Origin: Lentisphaerae bacterium ADurb.Bin082
GTDB taxonomy: Bacteria > Verrucomicrobiota > Lentisphaeria > Oligosphaerales > Oligosphaeraceae
Length of the DNA: 49,393 bases
Reading direction: 5' to 3'
Assembly (NCBI GenBank): GCA_002070945.1
Contig: MWEG01000080.1
Span: 1-49,393 of the forward strand
Below, piece after piece: positions 33,557 through 41,681 of this stretch; position 1 is the stretch's first letter; each line of letters opens with the position of its first letter. The position numbers and the translations under genes were made by a program. The notes beneath the pieces are model-generated. The model did not search any database, was not told where the DNA came from, and saw only the letters and a program-made list of their open reading frames with translations.

Positions 33557-35560
33557 ATGGGTTTCTTCGACAAAATCAAAGAGCACAAGCGGGACTATCC
33601 CTTCCGCCCCCACCGGAAGGAGCCGCCTGAGCATGGCACGGACTGGCCGCTCTACCTGCGCTTCATCCGCGAATATGTATGGGACTCACGCTGGTCCCTG
33701 CTCGCATGCATGCTCATGGTCGCCGCCAACTCCAATGCGGTCTACCTGATGTCCTTCTATTCCCGGATGGTGGTTGACAATATCCTCGTCATCCGCAGCG
33801 CCGACAATAAGCCGCCGGAGACGAAACGCCGCATCTGGGAGCCAGACCGCAACACCTTCGGCCCTTCCTCCCGCCCGACTGTCAGCATGGGGCGACGCAT
33901 TGACATGGGCGTCAGAGTCAGCCAGCGTCCGCCTGGCGCTGGGCGGCGGCTGCTGTTCATCGCCCTGTTCTACATGGGCACGCAGTTGGGCCTGAACTAC
34001 CTGGCCCGCTACTCCACTCGGAAGCAGATCACCGTGGCCCAGAGCATCACCAGCAAACTGCGGGAGGATATGCACCGCAAAGTGCTGGAGCTGTCCATGT
34101 CCTACCACCAGTCCATGAGCCCGGGGCGGCTGTTGTCGCGAATCCTCTCGGACGTCGACGCCGTGCGTGGCGAAATGATGGGATTCTTCATGAGCGCCAC
34201 CCACTGCACGTCCATGATTATCATCGGAACGACGGTCCTCCTCTACGAGGAATGGCGCATGGCCCTGATCGCCATTGCCATCACCCCTATCTACGCCTGG
34301 ATGTACAGGAGCAAACGGCCGGAAATCCGGCGCCTCAACCAGGAGCTGCGCCATACCAACTCCTGCCTGTACGGGCTGGTCTCCCAGAAAATAGACGCCA
34401 TCAAGGCCATCCAGGCATACGCCCGGGAAAAAAGTGAAATCCTCAATTTTCACCGTCTCATGGCCACTTTCATCCGCGATGCGTTGGCCAACCAGAAGGT
34501 CAACGCCGGCTTAGGCCGCCAGGCCGGGATTCTCACCAGCATGAGCAGCTGCGCCATCTTCCTGTACGGAGGCAAGATGGTCATTGACGGCGACATGACC
34601 CTCGGCCGCATGATGTTCCTCCACACCACCACCATGACCCTGTTCCAGCCAGTGTTAGAATTCACCCAGCTGAGCTTTGTGCTGCAACGACTCCGCATCG
34701 CCCTGCTCCGAGTCGTCGGCGTACTCGACCGCCCGCTCGAAATCGTTGACGCGCCAGACGCCGTCGACTTCCCCAGCCCCCTCAAGAAAGGCATCGAAGT
34801 CAACAACGTCTTCTTCTCGTACCCGCCGCCACGCGGGGAGCGCGAAGCCGATGAGGTCGCTGAAGAGCCGCCAACGCCGCCGGAGCCGGTGCTGAAAGGG
34901 GTCAACTTCACGGTTCCGGCCGGAACCTGGCTGTGCATCATGGGCGCCAGCGGCAGCGGCAAGACGACGCTCCTGCACCTGCTGTCGCGCCTGTATGAGC
35001 CGACCTTCGGAACCATCACCGTCGACGGCATCAACCTGAACAACATCAAGACATCATCGATGCGCCACCGCATCGGCATCGTCCCTCAGGAAGCGCAGAT
35101 TTTCAGCGGGTCAATGCGGGACAACATCTGCTATGGCCGTCCTGACGCCACCAACGAACAGATCATGAACGCAGCCAAGGCCGCGCAAATGCACGACTTC
35201 ATCCTGGAGATGAAAGTCCAGTACGAAACACTGATCGGCCAAAGGGGCACCAGCCTTTCCGGCGGCCAGCGCCAACGCCTGTCCCTGGCCCGAGCCTTGC
35301 TGACCGACCCGGAATTGCTGATCCTAGACGACTGCACCTCGGCACTGGACGCCAATACCGAGCAGAAAATCCAGGAAACCCTGGCTAAGATTCTCATTGG
35401 CAAGACGGCCATCATGGTCTCCCAGCGAGTGTCCATGGCCATGCGGTGCCATAAAATCGCCGTGCTGGAGGGCGGCGTCATTAGCGAATATGGCTCACAC
35501 CAAGAACTGCTGGACAAAAATGGCTTCTACGCCAAATTGTTCCACCAGCAAACTGAATAA
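33557..35560 (+). CDS. ABC exporter half-transporter B (canonical signature, degenerate Walker B)
   Basis: The 667-residue protein carries an N-terminal extension before the first membrane helix and a proline-rich insertion (about 425-445, EEPPTPPEP) just before the nucleotide-binding domain. Walker A is G463ASGSGKTT471 and the signature is L567SGGQ571. Walker B is LLILD591-D592, so the catalytic Glu is replaced by Asp. The H-loop position reads VSQRVS, with Gln replacing the switch His. All features indicate that this subunit's own ATP site is the non-hydrolysing one of a heterodimer. With the HlyD-type adaptor it forms an export complex; the substrate is unknown. Confidence 0.93.
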   Translation: MGFFDKIKEHKRDYPFRPHRKEPPEHGTDWPLYLRFIREYVWDSRWSLLACMLMVAANSNAVYLMSFYSRMVVDNILVIRSADNKPPETKRRIWEPDRNTFGPSSRPTVSMGRRIDMGVRVSQRPPGAGRRLLFIALFYMGTQLGLNYLARYSTRKQITVAQSITSKLREDMHRKVLELSMSYHQSMSPGRLLSRILSDVDAVRGEMMGFFMSATHCTSMIIIGTTVLLYEEWRMALIAIAITPIYAWMYRSKRPEIRRLNQELRHTNSCLYGLVSQKIDAIKAIQAYAREKSEILNFHRLMATFIRDALANQKVNAGLGRQAGILTSMSSCAIFLYGGKMVIDGDMTLGRMMFLHTTTMTLFQPVLEFTQLSFVLQRLRIALLRVVGVLDRPLEIVDAPDAVDFPSPLKKGIEVNNVFFSYPPPRGEREADEVAEEPPTPPEPVLKGVNFTVPAGTWLCIMGASGSGKTTLLHLLSRLYEPTFGTITVDGINLNNIKTSSMRHRIGIVPQEAQIFSGSMRDNICYGRPDATNEQIMNAAKAAQMHDFILEMKVQYETLIGQRGTSLSGGQRQRLSLARALLTDPELLILDDCTSALDANTEQKIQETLAKILIGKTAIMVSQRVSMAMRCHKIAVLEGGVISEYGSHQELLDKNGFYAKLFHQQTE

Positions 35561-35584
35561 CCCGCTCATCAGGAGGACGTTGAC

Positions 35585-36442
35585 ATGACTATAAACCGTC
35601 TTTTGTCGCTGGCCGCAGCGGCTCTACTCCTGCCTATCCTGACCCTGCATTCCCAGAATGTTGAACCCGCTGCCAAAACCGAAAAGCCGAAAAAGCAAAA
35701 GAACCTGATTGTCAACAGCGACTTGGAAAAAGGCAGCGGCAGGGCGCCGACCGGCTGGAGCGGTGTGGACGGGCTGACCGTGACCTGGGGCAAAGACGGC
35801 AACCCGGGCCGTTGCCTGACTTTTGACACCAGCGTCTTCCAAGAAGACAAAAAAGCCTGGAAAAGCGATGAGAAGAATTTCCCTGGGCGCGGCCGCGGCA
35901 AGAAGACGGGTCAGTATGACACGGTCGGCGCCCACGAGGGAGTCTGGGCCTTTGCGACGCCGGTTGACCTCAAGTCCGGCGACGTCCACTTCATCATCTC
36001 GGCTGACGTCAAAAGCCAGTTCAAGTCCGCAGAGCTGAGTTATCCCATGGTGCTCATCCGAGGCTTTCAGCGCGTAACCGCCGAAAAAGCCGGCCAAAAT
36101 TCATCCTGGTTCCACACCCATCATCCCGGCGGCCCTGCCTACTCGGAGATGTTCGGGCCAGACGCCTTGCGCCGTGATTCCAAAGAAGGCGACTACCTGA
36201 TGGTGTACCGGCACACGCTCGCCTGCAGAGCCATCAAACCCAACGAATGGCAGCATTTTGAAATGGGCTTCAGCCTGCCCATTTCCAAGCCCCAGTTCTA
36301 TCCGGAGCGCCTCCTGATCAAGCCGTATGCCTTCTGGCCGTCCGGCATCTACTGCTTTGACAACATCACGCTTAGGCGCTCAACGGCCGAGGAAGTCAAG
36401 GAGGTCAACCGGCGGCGACAATCCATCAAAGCCATTGAATAA
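35585..36442 (+). CDS. Secreted protein of unknown family, jelly-roll-like
   Basis: The 285-residue protein has AGGAGG 9 nt before its ATG and a clear signal peptide (LLSLAAAALLLPILTLHSQ). After a lysine-rich linker (AAKTEKPKKQKNL) comes a carbohydrate-binding-like beta-sandwich beginning LIVNSDLEKGSGRAPTGW, with the common 'N-D-E-G-P-GW' pattern seen in jelly-roll ligand-binding modules. The C-terminal CFDNITLRR is typical of the end of such a domain. It follows the ABC exporter by 24 bp, so it could be an exported substrate, a periplasmic partner, or an unrelated glycan-binding protein. No catalytic motif is recognised. Confidence 0.7.
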   Translation: MTINRLLSLAAAALLLPILTLHSQNVEPAAKTEKPKKQKNLIVNSDLEKGSGRAPTGWSGVDGLTVTWGKDGNPGRCLTFDTSVFQEDKKAWKSDEKNFPGRGRGKKTGQYDTVGAHEGVWAFATPVDLKSGDVHFIISADVKSQFKSAELSYPMVLIRGFQRVTAEKAGQNSSWFHTHHPGGPAYSEMFGPDALRRDSKEGDYLMVYRHTLACRAIKPNEWQHFEMGFSLPISKPQFYPERLLIKPYAFWPSGIYCFDNITLRRSTAEEVKEVNRRRQSIKAIE

Positions 36443-36504
36443 CACCCGCATTTTCCCGCCACTTCCTCCCTACGCAGCGACCGTAACCCGCGATATTTCC
36501 ACTC

Positions 36505-39273
36505 ATGACCAACCGCCCTGCCTCCATCGGCCGTTTTCTGGTCGGCATTGACCTCGGCACTACCAATTGTTCAGTCTGCTATGCTGATCTGACTGAAGAC
36601 ACCCCGACCTTGCGTCAATTTCTCATCCCGCAGCTGATTGCTCCCGGCGAAGTCGCCACCGAGCCGCTATTGCCGTCCTTCTGCTATCTGGCTGGCGAAC
36701 ACGATTTGCCGGGGCACGCCCTTGGCCTGCCGTGGACCAAGTCCAACCGCCACGCCGTCGGCCGCCTGGCACGCGACCAGGGCGCGGCCGTGCCGGAACG
36801 CCTGGTCGCTTCCGCCAAATCCTGGCTCGCCCACGCCGGCGTCGACCGCCAAAAGCCAATCCTGCCCTGGGGCAGCGAGCTGGGCAAGCAGATGATCTCG
36901 CCGGTTCAGGCGGCCTTCCTGTGCCTCGACCACATCCGAGCAGCCTGGGACCGCCAATTCGCTCAAGTCAAAGATGAAGACGGCACTCCCTGCAAACTGG
37001 CCGAACAACAGGTCATCGTCACTGTCCCGGCCTCTTTTGACGAAGCCGCCCGCAACCTTACTCTCGAAGCCGCCCGCAAAGCCGGCCTCAAGCGCCTGAC
37101 CCTTCTGGAGGAGCCCCTGGCCGCCTTCTACGCCTGGGTCGCCCGCCATGCTGACTCCTGGCAAGAACACCTCCAGGTCGGCGCCCAGGTGCTGGTCATT
37201 GATGTCGGCGGCGGCACGACTGACTTTTCCATCATCCAGGTCGAAGACAACGCCGTGCTGCGGCGCACCGCTGTCGGCGACCACCTTCTTCTCGGCGGCG
37301 ACAACATGGACATGACCCTGGCTCGCCTGGCGGAAAAAGCCTGGGGCGCCAAGCTGCCCCAGCGGCAATGGAGCCAGCTCTGCCAGGAATGCCGCCGCGC
37401 CAAGGAAACCCTGCTCAGCCCAAACCCGGTCGACTCCTGCACAGTCCAAATCACTGGTGCTGGCAGCTCGCTGATGGCCGGACTACGCACCCATGCGTTC
37501 ACCCGCGAACACGTCCTGACCACGCTCATGGAAGGCTTCTTGCCTGAACTGCCCCTGGACGCACCAGCCCCGGACCGACGCCGCGGCATCCAGGAAATGG
37601 GCCTGCCGTATGCCCCTGACCCTGCCATCACCAAGCACCTGCTGGACTTTCTCCGCCATGCCGGCCCCAGGCCAGGCCAGCCAGCCACGCCTTCACATCT
37701 GCTTTTCAACGGCGGCGCCATGCTGCCGGAAGTTTTCCGGAAGCACATCCGGCGCGTAGTAGGCACTTGGCAGCAGCTCCCGCCCTTGCCGGAATTGCAC
37801 GCTTCTGACCTCAGCCTGGCCGTCTCCGCAGGTGCGGCCTACTATGGCCTGGCCCGAATCGACCGCGGCGTCCGCGTCAAAGGCGGCATTGCCCGCGCCT
37901 TCTTCCTGAAAGTCGAACAGGACGACCAGCAATCCCTGCTCTGCGTCATGCCGCGCGACACCGACGAAGGCGTTGTCCAACGCCTGGAAGGCAGAACCTT
38001 CCAACTCCGCGCCAACCAGCCGGTCGCCTTCCCGCTCTACGCCAGCGCCACCCGGCTGGGAGACCGGCTCGGCGATGTCATCCCCGACCTGGTCGACGGC
38101 GTCACCGAGCTGCCGCCCCTGCACACCGTCGTCAAATATGGACGCAAAACTGACCAGAAGACTTTGACGGCAACCATCTCCACACAGCTGAACGAAACCG
38201 GCGCCCTTGATCTGTGGTGCGAAATCCCCTCGACTGGCCATCGCTTCCCCTTGACCTTCGACCTCCGTCAACGCCGCCAGGAAGACGATGATGCCGACGC
38301 CAATCCCCTGGGCAGGACGCCGGATTCAATCACCATTGAGGAAAGCCGCATCACCGCCGCCTTGACCATCATAACGGACATTCTATCCGGCTCTGACCAG
38401 ACCCTGCTTCCCAGCCTCAGCAAAAAGCTTGAGGACGCCCTTGAGCTGCCGCGGTCGGATTGGGATGCCGCCCTGCTCCGCCGTTTCGCCGACCTCCTGC
38501 TGCAACACCGCGACTGGCGGTCGCTCTCACCTGCCCATGAAGCCCGCTGGCTCAACCTGGCCGGATTCTGCCTGCGGCCAGGCTGCGGCACGCCCGGCGA
38601 CGAACTGCGCATTCGTGAAGCCTGGAAATTATGGCGCCCAGGCCCGCTGGCCGCCAAAAACCCCCAGGTGCAGGCCGAATGGTGGACCTTCTGGCGGCGA
38701 CTGGCTGCCGGCCTGCGGCCTGGACAGCAAGACCAAGCCGCAGCTATCGTCGTCCGCGCCATCATCACTGCCGAGGGTGCCAATGCTATCCGCGCCGGAA
38801 ACCATCCTGGCATCGAACAATGGCGACTGGCTGCCGCCCTGGAAAAAATCCCGCGGACGCTGAAGCTGCGCCTGCTGACCGCCTTGCTGCGCAACAGCGG
38901 CAAACTTGAGGAGGCCTACTTCTGGGTCATCGCCCGCCTCGCAGCCCGCCAGCTTTTCCAAGGCGCGCTGGACGCCGTCATCCCAGCAGCCCAATGGGCG
39001 CCTTTGTCAACAGACCTGCTCCGAAAAGCCGTCCAGGCCAAAAGCCCTCGCCTGGCTCTGTTCGCGGTTGCCAACACCGCCCGTCTGACCGGCATCCGCA
39101 CCCTTGACCTGCCAGACAAAAATCGCCTGGCAGCCCTGGACTTTCTGCAAGAAAACAACGCCCCTGCAGAATGGATCGCCATGGTCACGGACATCAAGCC
39201 CATCTCGGAGGACTTCCAGAATCAAATCGCCGGAGACGACCTCCCACTCGGACTCCTGCTCCAGACAGAATAA
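36505..39273 (+). CDS. Very long Hsp70-family protein with ~450-residue C-terminal extension
   Basis: The 922-residue protein has an N-terminal actin-like ATPase. The phosphate-1 motif is GIDLGTTNCS (residues 14-23) and the phosphate-2 motif is VIDVGGGTTDFS (D233 onward), with LLEEPLAAFYAW between. A later LLFNGGAMLP adenosine-loop-like segment lies near residue 397. The substrate-binding domain is not DnaK-like, and the C-terminal half is Ala/Leu/Arg-rich alpha-helical. The architecture resembles the large DUF3731-type Hsp70 proteins, which I name from memory rather than a search. No DnaJ or GrpE gene is nearby. It follows the secreted protein by 62 bp and may assist folding of the exporter cargo, which is inference. 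Confidence 0.83.
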   Translation: MTNRPASIGRFLVGIDLGTTNCSVCYADLTEDTPTLRQFLIPQLIAPGEVATEPLLPSFCYLAGEHDLPGHALGLPWTKSNRHAVGRLARDQGAAVPERLVASAKSWLAHAGVDRQKPILPWGSELGKQMISPVQAAFLCLDHIRAAWDRQFAQVKDEDGTPCKLAEQQVIVTVPASFDEAARNLTLEAARKAGLKRLTLLEEPLAAFYAWVARHADSWQEHLQVGAQVLVIDVGGGTTDFSIIQVEDNAVLRRTAVGDHLLLGGDNMDMTLARLAEKAWGAKLPQRQWSQLCQECRRAKETLLSPNPVDSCTVQITGAGSSLMAGLRTHAFTREHVLTTLMEGFLPELPLDAPAPDRRRGIQEMGLPYAPDPAITKHLLDFLRHAGPRPGQPATPSHLLFNGGAMLPEVFRKHIRRVVGTWQQLPPLPELHASDLSLAVSAGAAYYGLARIDRGVRVKGGIARAFFLKVEQDDQQSLLCVMPRDTDEGVVQRLEGRTFQLRANQPVAFPLYASATRLGDRLGDVIPDLVDGVTELPPLHTVVKYGRKTDQKTLTATISTQLNETGALDLWCEIPSTGHRFPLTFDLRQRRQEDDDADANPLGRTPDSITIEESRITAALTIITDILSGSDQTLLPSLSKKLEDALELPRSDWDAALLRRFADLLLQHRDWRSLSPAHEARWLNLAGFCLRPGCGTPGDELRIREAWKLWRPGPLAAKNPQVQAEWWTFWRRLAAGLRPGQQDQAAAIVVRAIITAEGANAIRAGNHPGIEQWRLAAALEKIPRTLKLRLLTALLRNSGKLEEAYFWVIARLAARQLFQGALDAVIPAAQWAPLSTDLLRKAVQAKSPRLALFAVANTARLTGIRTLDLPDKNRLAALDFLQENNAPAEWIAMVTDIKPISEDFQNQIAGDDLPLGLLLQTE

Positions 39274-39295
39274 AAGCGAGGACGCGGGGCGCCGC

Positions 39296-39400
39296 AGCTG
39301 CTTGGTGCTGCTGTTTTGCCTCTGTTCAGTGCCCGGGCTAAAGCCCCCTACCCCATGGCGCTGGTGCCACTGCTCACCGGAACTCCGAGTATCAACGGCT
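39296..39400. repeat. Third copy of the 58-bp repeat plus TTGATACTCGGA module
   Basis: Positions 39296-39345 resemble the 121-178 block (shared TTTTGCCTCTGTTCAGTGCC and the GCCCGGGCTAAAGCCC palindrome). About 39371-39404 is the complement of the short module at 9091 and 48961. There are no heptamers in this copy. The palindrome lies 60 bp after the Hsp70 stop and may terminate it. The next 40 bp before the TetR gene are strongly AT-rich. Confidence 0.75.
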
Positions 39401-39445
39401 TACCGATTACAAAAAATAAAACATTTTTTTAAAATATATTTTTGA

Positions 39446-39469
39446 ACAATGCGTTTATCTATACATTGT
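39446..39469 (+). promoter_or_regulatory. Candidate TetR operator palindrome
   Basis: ACAATG (39446-39451) and CATTGT (39464-39469) form a perfect 6-bp inverted repeat with a 12-nt spacer, within the AT-rich region directly upstream of the TetR-family gene. Spacing and position suit an autoregulatory operator. A TATACA hexamer (39460-39465) overlaps it. Confidence 0.5.
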
Positions 39470-39498
39470 CGCAAGTCTCATCTACCAACGGTAATGTC

Positions 39499-40170
39499 AT
39501 GGCAAAAGATGATAAAATCGAGAACCGGGATCGGCTGCTGGCTGCTGGCCTGAAGATTTTTGCTGAGAAGGGATTCAGCGGCGCAACGGTGCGGGAAATC
39601 TGCGACGAGGCCGGGAGCAACATTGCTGCGATCAACTATTATTTTGGCGACAAGGTGGGCTTTTACCAGGCGGTTCGCGAATATGCCCGCCAGGCGTACG
39701 CCAAGACCATGCAACGCTGCTGGGAGCTTGCGGAGACCGACCCCTGGCAGGCGTTGCGCACCCACATTGAAACGCTGCTGGAGCAGACGTATGACAACAC
39801 GATGTCGCAAGTCAACTGGTTCCGAATGCGCGAGCTGATTGAATCGTCCCAGCTGGAGAATGTCTTTCCGCCGCTAAAGATTCAGGAGGAAAAGCTGCGT
39901 CAATACGAAACGCGCATCATGCGGCTGCTGTCCGCCATTTTAGGCTCTGCCGCCAACCCGACCACAATCGCCTTAGTCCACTATACCTACTACAGTCTCT
40001 GCCTCTTTTTGCCGATTCAAGCCCACGTCGAAAAACGCATCTTAAAGGGCCTGGGCCAGTTCAACATCACCGACGCCCATGACCGTTCCCATTTAGCTGA
40101 CTTCATCTTTAACACCGTGCGCCGCACGGTTGCAGACCTGCAAAACCAACCCCCCGCAGAAAAACCATGA
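39499..40170 (+). CDS. TetR/AcrR-family regulator, CecR-like C-terminus
   Basis: Start at ATG 39499 gives 223 residues (MAKDDKIENRDRLLAAGLKI). An alternative at 39442 overlaps the putative operator. The helix-turn-helix is FAEKGFSGATVREICDEAGS, then NIAAINYYFGDKVGFYQAV. The C-terminal region (SQVNWFRMRELIESSQLEN) resembles the CecR/YbiH ligand-binding domain. It is the first gene of the RND operon and overlaps tolC by ATGA at 40167-40170, so it is translationally coupled to the pump genes. It most likely represses this operon, responding to an exported compound. Confidence 0.88.
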   Translation: MAKDDKIENRDRLLAAGLKIFAEKGFSGATVREICDEAGSNIAAINYYFGDKVGFYQAVREYARQAYAKTMQRCWELAETDPWQALRTHIETLLEQTYDNTMSQVNWFRMRELIESSQLENVFPPLKIQEEKLRQYETRIMRLLSAILGSAANPTTIALVHYTYYSLCLFLPIQAHVEKRILKGLGQFNITDAHDRSHLADFIFNTVRRTVADLQNQPPAEKP

Positions 40171-41558
40171 TCGACAGCTACAGCTGCCTACGCCGAATAC
40201 ATCCCTGCCGCCTCGGAAAGAAACTCCTGGCACTTACGCTCGGAGTCGCCACTGCCCTGGCTGCCCACGCGCAGCCGACCGCCACTACCCACGCGGAAGG
40301 GACAAAGGCAAAACTCCAGCTGACCCTGCTGGAAGCGAAAAAACTCGCCCTGCAGCAAAGTCCGACCATGGCGCAAGCCAAGGCCAGGATCGACGCGGCA
40401 GCTGCGCGAGCCGCCGAGGCCAAGTCGTCCTATTGGCCAACCCTGGACGTGTCCTTCGGCATCACCCGCAACCATGACCGCGCCACGCGCCCGCAGCGCG
40501 ATTATGACGAAAACACCAAATACGGCCTCGGACTGTCCGCAAACTGGCTCCTGTTCGACGGTTTCCAGCGCCGCTTCTCGCTGCTGATCGCCGAATTCGA
40601 CCACGCCGCCGCCCTGTCCGCCAGCACCGACGCCCAGCGCCTGCTTCTGCAAGCCGTGTCGTCAGCCTTCTATTCGGCCATCCTCGCCCAAGACAGCATG
40701 GGCATCGCCAAGGAAGATGCCGAGTTCAACCGCATGCTGCACGCCGATGCCCGCAAGCGCCAGGAGGGAGGCATCGCCACAGCCAGCGAAGTCCTCAATT
40801 TCCAACTCCAGGTCGCCAATGCCGAAGTCGACTACATCGCCGCCGAAAGAGCCTGGCGCGCCGCGATTATCATCCTCGGTGAATTGCTGGCCATCACCCA
40901 AGACGACATCTGGGAGTACATCCAGCTGACCCCGCCGGACGAGAAACTGATCCGGCAGCCAGTCCAACTGGCCGACCTGCTGGACTACGCACGCCAGCAC
41001 CGACCTGACCTGGCCATCGCGCAAAACCGGATCAACGCCGCCCAAACCGGCATCAAGGCCGCCCGAAGCACCTGGAGCCCCAAGCTCCGCCTGTTTGCAG
41101 ACTATGGCTACGAACGGGTCGATTCACTGCATTTCAACGAGAACTACGACCGCAACGTCAGCTTTGGGCTGGCCGCCTCCTGGAACCTCTTCCAAGGCTT
41201 CAAGACCACGGCTCTGCTGAACCAGGCCGAAGCCGAGCTGGCAGCGGCCATCGAAGCCAAAAAGGAACTCGAACTGGCTATCGAAACTACCGTCAGGCGG
41301 AATTTCCTGGCTCTTGACACCTGCCGCCACCAACTCGCCCTGCAAGAAAACATCCTGGCCACGGCCAAGCAAATCCGCGACTTAGTGCATCAAGAGTATC
41401 TCGGCGGCGCCACCACGATCACGCGCCTGAACGAAGCGCAGACCGACGTCACCATCAGCGCCGCCGCCCGCTCCCAAGCCTATATTCAAGTTTTCCACAG
41501 CCTGGAACTGCTCGGCGCCAGCACCGGCCGCATCCTCCTTTTGGAAACCGAAGAGTAA
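40167..41558 (+). CDS. TolC-family outer-membrane efflux channel
   Basis: The 463-residue protein has an N-terminal signal (KKLLALTLGVATALAAHAQ, about residues 18-37) and two homologous halves of outer-membrane efflux-protein type. The first begins LTLLEAKKLALQQSPTMAQA, and the second begins LADLLDYARQHRPDLAIAQ with LFADYGYERVDSL. Strand pairs SYWPTLDVSFGITRN and TWSPKLRLFADYGYE mark the membrane barrel. The protein forms the trimeric outer-membrane duct for the adjacent RND pump. It may also serve the HlyD/ABC exporter upstream, which lacks a channel gene of its own. Its ATG overlaps the TetR stop. Confidence 0.92.
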   Translation: MIDSYSCLRRIHPCRLGKKLLALTLGVATALAAHAQPTATTHAEGTKAKLQLTLLEAKKLALQQSPTMAQAKARIDAAAARAAEAKSSYWPTLDVSFGITRNHDRATRPQRDYDENTKYGLGLSANWLLFDGFQRRFSLLIAEFDHAAALSASTDAQRLLLQAVSSAFYSAILAQDSMGIAKEDAEFNRMLHADARKRQEGGIATASEVLNFQLQVANAEVDYIAAERAWRAAIIILGELLAITQDDIWEYIQLTPPDEKLIRQPVQLADLLDYARQHRPDLAIAQNRINAAQTGIKAARSTWSPKLRLFADYGYERVDSLHFNENYDRNVSFGLAASWNLFQGFKTTALLNQAEAELAAAIEAKKELELAIETTVRRNFLALDTCRHQLALQENILATAKQIRDLVHQEYLGGATTITRLNEAQTDVTISAAARSQAYIQVFHSLELLGASTGRILLLETEE

Positions 41559-41681
41559 CAGCGACGGCAAACACCTTGTCCAAAAGACGGGCGGCCACCC
41601 CCAACGCCTTCACCTTGAAATCCTCCACTGGCTCTCCAGACCAGAGTCATAGACGCCGCACCCCCCCACCCAGACAGCACC

